Shown here: in pieces, positions 6,787 through 8,862 of the stretch
Layout: each line of letters opens with the position of its first letter
Position numbering within the stretch: position 1 is the stretch's first letter
Assembly (NCBI GenBank): GCA_044868295.1
Contig: JBIOWF010000125.1
Span: forward strand, 1 to 8,862
Reading direction: 5' to 3'
Length of the DNA: 8,862 nt
DNA from: JBIOWF01 sp044868295
Lineage (GTDB): Bacteria > Actinomycetota > Actinomycetes > Streptosporangiales > Streptosporangiaceae
Program-made: the position numbers and the translations under genes
The notes under the pieces: model-generated
The model's database searches: none
What the model saw: the letters and a program-made list of their open reading frames with translations, nothing else
What the model was told of the DNA's origin: nothing

Positions 6787-7965
6787 TCACTTGTCGATAT
6801 CGCCGACGACGAAGAACATCGAGCCGAGAATGGCCACCATGTCGGCCACCAGATGGCCGGGAAGCAACTCGCGCAACACCTGGATGTTGTTGAACGAGGC
6901 GCTGCGCAGCTTGAGCCGCCAGGGGGTCTTCTCGCCGCGGGACACCAGGTAGTAGCCGTTGATGCCGAGCGGATTCTCCGTCCACGCGTACGTGTGCCCC
7001 TCCGGGACCTTGAGGATCTTGGGGAGCCGCTGGTTGATCGGCCCGGGCGGCAGGTGCCGCAGCCTCTCCAGGCAGGCGTCGGCCAGGTCGAGGGAGACCT
7101 TGACCTGTTCGAGCAGGACCGTGAACCGGGCGTTGCAGTCGCCCGCCGACCTGGTGACGACCTTCACCGGCAGCTCGTCGTAGGCCAGGTAGGGCTCGTC
7201 GCGGCGCAGGTCGAAGTCGACTCCCGACGCGCGGGCGATCGGGCCGCTCACGCCGTACTGCATGATCGTGTCGCGATCCAGCACGCCGACGCCCCGGGTC
7301 CGGGCCAGGAAGATCTCGTTGCCGGAGATCAGGTTCTCGATGTCGGGGAGACGGCGGCGCACGTCCGCGACCGCCTGCCCGGCACGGTCGAGCCAGCCGA
7401 GAGGCAGGTCCTCCTTCAGGCCGCCCACACGGTTGAACATGTAGTGCATGCGACCGCCGGAGATCTCCTCCATGACGTGCTGGAGCGTCTCCCGCTCCCG
7501 GAACGCGTAGAAGACCGGGGTGATCGCGCCAAGTTCGAGCGGGTATGAGCCGAGGAACATCAGGTGGTTGAGGACCCGGTTGAGCTCGGCCAGCAGCGTC
7601 CGCGCCCAGACGGCGCGCGGCGGCACCTCCATCCCGAGCATCCGCTCGGCCGCGAGCACGACGCCGAGCTCGTTGGCGAACGCCGACAGCCAGTCGTGCC
7701 GGTTGGCCAGCACGATGATCTGCCGGTAGTCACGCACCTCGAACAGCTTCTCCGCGCCCCGGTGCATGTAGCCGATGATCGGTTCGGCGGCCACGATCCG
7801 CTCGCCGTCCAGGGTGAGCCGCAGCCGCAGCACCCCGTGCGTGGAGGGATGCTGCGGGCCGATGTTGAGGATCATGTCCTCGGTGGCCAGCTCCCTGGCC
7901 TGTACGGCTCCCGCCCCGGCCCCGAGGCCGACCACGCGTTCCCCGCCGCCATGATGTGCGGTCAT
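6787..7965 (-). CDS. nuoD: Orphan NuoD-type subunit (NADH-quinone oxidoreductase subunit D paralog)
   Basis: This gene encodes a 392-residue relative of the complex I 49-kDa subunit, which with NuoB forms the quinone pocket at the membrane interface. Family blocks are NIGPQHPSTHGVLRL at 34-48, GYMHRGAEKL at 65-74, ELNRVLNHLMFLGSYPLELGA at 127-147, GVSGPIARASGVDFDLRRDEPY at 238-259, EGHTYAWTENPLGINGYYLVS at 322-342 and the C-terminal GDIDK. The quinone-site His is kept (His43), but the partner Tyr, 49 residues later, is Trp92. No nuoC or nuoE flanks it, so it is a lone paralog, not part of the 14-gene nuo operon. The start is ATG at 7965-7963 with GGAAGG (plus-strand 7974-7979) eight bases upstream. 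The open frame continues to 8376, but that extension is outside the family. Confidence 0.93.
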   Translation of the reverse strand: MTAHHGGGERVVGLGAGAGAVQARELATEDMILNIGPQHPSTHGVLRLRLTLDGERIVAAEPIIGYMHRGAEKLFEVRDYRQIIVLANRHDWLSAFANELGVVLAAERMLGMEVPPRAVWARTLLAELNRVLNHLMFLGSYPLELGAITPVFYAFRERETLQHVMEEISGGRMHYMFNRVGGLKEDLPLGWLDRAGQAVADVRRRLPDIENLISGNEIFLARTRGVGVLDRDTIMQYGVSGPIARASGVDFDLRRDEPYLAYDELPVKVVTRSAGDCNARFTVLLEQVKVSLDLADACLERLRHLPPGPINQRLPKILKVPEGHTYAWTENPLGINGYYLVSRGEKTPWRLKLRSASFNNIQVLRELLPGHLVADMVAILGSMFFVVGDIDK

Positions 7966-8022
7966 GGCGCCATCCTTCCACGCCCACGAGCCCAGGCAAG
8001 CCCACCTGACCTGCGGATTTAT

Positions 8023-8061
8023 TTGTCCAATTGTCCATCTCGCATTCTTGGACATAGATGG
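8023..8061. promoter_or_regulatory. Operator-like cluster of overlapping inverted repeats upstream of nuoD
   Basis: TTGTCCA occurs twice in direct order (8023-8029 and 8031-8037, eight bases apart). TTGGACA at 8048-8054 forms a perfect seven-base inverted match with TGTCCAA at 8024-8030. CCATCT (8035-8040) and AGATGG (8056-8061) are a second perfect inverted pair. The cluster sits in an AT-rich island 58-96 bases upstream of the nuoD start, a plausible site for a dimeric regulator. The regulator is unknown. Confidence 0.45.
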
Positions 8062-8073
8062 CGCGTCCGCGCC
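8060..8073. repeat. 14-bp GC palindrome GGCGCG-TC-CGCGCC
   Basis: GGCGCG (8060-8065) and CGCGCC (8068-8073) are perfect reverse complements; as RNA this would be a five-pair stem with a GTCC tetraloop. It adjoins the operator-like cluster. It may stop read-through between the divergent promoters or be a chance dyad in GC-rich DNA. Confidence 0.4.
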
Positions 8074-8177
8074 TTGCCATGATTCCTGGTGAGTCGCCAT
8101 ATTGACGGGGTCCCGATCGGCGCCGAACTCTCCGGCGGCCGTTTCACATCCGGTGCATGCCATCCAGGAAATCGCGC

Positions 8178-8202
8178 GGAAAAGTGCTCCAATTTTCTCG
8201 TT
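8178..8202 (+). promoter_or_regulatory. Weak ECF-like promoter candidate for the secreted-protein gene
   Basis: GGAAA at 8178-8182 is followed, after 16 bases, by CGTT at 8199-8202. This resembles the GGAAC-N16/17-CGTT form of ECF sigma promoters except for A in the fifth position. It lies 109 bases upstream of the ATG at 8312. The match is partial. Confidence 0.25.
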
Positions 8203-8311
8203 CGCGATCTGTGCCCTTGGCTGTACGGCCCAGCGCCTTTCCCCGTCGCTTCCAACCGGGGGTTCGGTGCCGCTCGGGATGTCACGCACATCCATGCGAC
8301 GAAGGAGCTCG

Positions 8312-8815
8312 ATGAACAAGTTTTTCGGACTGACTCTCGCCACTATGGTGGCCGGGGGCGTCCTCGCGGCAGCCACCCCGGCTCAGGCGCACACCGCCGC
8401 CTCTCCCACCGCTGTGAAGTCCGCTTCCGCTCTCCCGGCGTCCGCGACCGATGAGGAGACGGCTCAGGCGTACAGCTGCCGGGGCAAGACGTCGATGCAC
8501 ATCCTCGCCCGGTATGGCGGCCCCAGTGACCAACACCGGACCGTACTCCGCTGTGGCACCAGCAGTTGGGGATACAAGCACATCGCCCACCGCTGGAGCA
8601 ACAATTTCGAGAGCCACCTGGAGCGCACGATCAAACGCCCCACGATTGTCCGTAGCGGTGGCGGCAGATATGTGCTCTGCCGGTTCGTGGGCGCCTCGGA
8701 AAGTCGCAGATGGTTCAAGGTCGTCTACACCCGTAGGGATATCTCCACCAAGGGCATCATCACCGCCGTGTGGGAAGGCCGCCACGGCACCTGCGAGAAG
8801 GTCAACGACGACTGA
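8312..8815 (+). CDS. Small secreted protein with four cysteines, function unknown
   Basis: I do not recognise a named family. The 167-residue product starts MNKFFGLTLATMVAGGVLAA, a Sec signal peptide, with likely cleavage after ATPAQA (residue 26). An Ala/Ser/Thr-rich linker follows to about 54, then a basic domain with Cys at 56, 81, 123 and 161, able to form two disulfides. The core has WGYKHIAHRW at 86-95, NFESHLERTI at 98-107, GGGRYVLCRF at 116-125 and a closing FKVVYT..GIITAVWEG. That layout loosely recalls exported nuclease-type toxin domains with an HI-x-x-R/H helix and a final IITA strand, but this is weak resemblance. ATG 8312 was chosen because AAGGAG (8302-8307) lies four bases upstream and it places the signal peptide at the N-terminus. 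The longer open frame from 8102 would bury it. Confidence 0.82.
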   Translation: MNKFFGLTLATMVAGGVLAAATPAQAHTAASPTAVKSASALPASATDEETAQAYSCRGKTSMHILARYGGPSDQHRTVLRCGTSSWGYKHIAHRWSNNFESHLERTIKRPTIVRSGGGRYVLCRFVGASESRRWFKVVYTRRDISTKGIITAVWEGRHGTCEKVNDD

Positions 8816-8862
8816 TTCCTGGAAACGCCTGACACATGCCGTCTGTTGTACGCAGCGCTGGA

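Larger units (their letters stand above)
7966..8311. promoter_or_regulatory. Divergent intergenic region between nuoD and the secreted-protein gene
   Basis: This 346-base gap must hold the promoters for both divergent genes. Open frames cross it on both strands but lack family support and suitable ribosome sites. It contains an AT-rich patch (about 8016-8059) with overlapping inverted repeats, a GC palindrome at 8060-8073 and a weak ECF-like box pair at 8178-8202. I see no tRNA or other RNA gene and no insertion element. Confidence 0.5.

Noticed and set aside
8102..8311. N-terminal extension of the secreted-protein gene
   Set aside because: It would place the signal peptide 70 residues inside the protein. 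ATG 8312 has AAGGAG directly upstream.
7966..8376. N-terminal extension of nuoD on the minus strand (137 extra residues)
   Set aside because: It has no similarity to the NuoD family and crosses the divergent promoter region. The ATG at 7965 has a good Shine-Dalgarno and family-like length.
8816..8862. Promoter-like GGAAA...CGTCT in the final bases
   Set aside because: Spacing (14 bases) does not match the ECF forms seen elsewhere, and no downstream gene is visible to support it.

Overview
This window is high-GC actinobacterial DNA. The sequence family details (FtsH beginning MDLKRFTRGP, a FolP1-type dihydropteroate synthase with MHWRGHS, a DUF3180 protein closing the folate cluster, a separate NuoD) fit a filamentous actinomycete. 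My best guess is Streptosporangiales (Nonomuraea/Streptosporangium-like), but the genus is inference only.

Layout, left to right. Positions 1-138 hold the 3' end of tilS, followed after 12 bases by hpt (purine salvage). A 254-base regulatory gap follows. It carries a perfect match to the SigR/SigH-type ECF promoter consensus and a set of TACCTG/CAGGTA motifs. Then comes a tightly packed plus-strand cluster: ftsH, folE, a short repeat-bearing segment, folP, an NTF2/SnoaL-like gene, folB, folK and a four-helix DUF3180 membrane protein. Neighbouring frames overlap or nearly touch from folP to folK (ATG inside the preceding gene, GTGA, ATGA), so they are probably co-transcribed and translationally coupled. 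A strong hairpin over the DUF3180 stop codon ends the unit.

Positions 6608-6786 are a convergent intergenic stretch. On the minus strand, 7965-6787 encodes an orphan NuoD (complex I 49-kDa-type subunit) with no other nuo genes beside it. A 346-base divergent region (7966-8311), with an AT-rich patch of overlapping inverted repeats, separates nuoD from a plus-strand gene for a small secreted four-cysteine protein of unknown function (8312-8815). The last 47 bases hold no gene I can support.

Working together: FolE makes dihydroneopterin triphosphate from GTP, FolB and FolK convert dihydroneopterin to the pyrophosphorylated pterin, and FolP joins it to para-aminobenzoate, so most of the dihydropteroate pathway is here. 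TilS, Hpt and FtsH are usual neighbours in actinobacteria. The most unusual items are: the three-copy 54-bp repeat between folE and folP, which lies in a possible 65-codon ORF whose stop overlaps the folP start (ATGA); the orphan NuoD with Trp in place of the quinone-site Tyr; the SigR-type promoter at ftsH; the two competing ftsH starts; and the unrecognised secreted protein.
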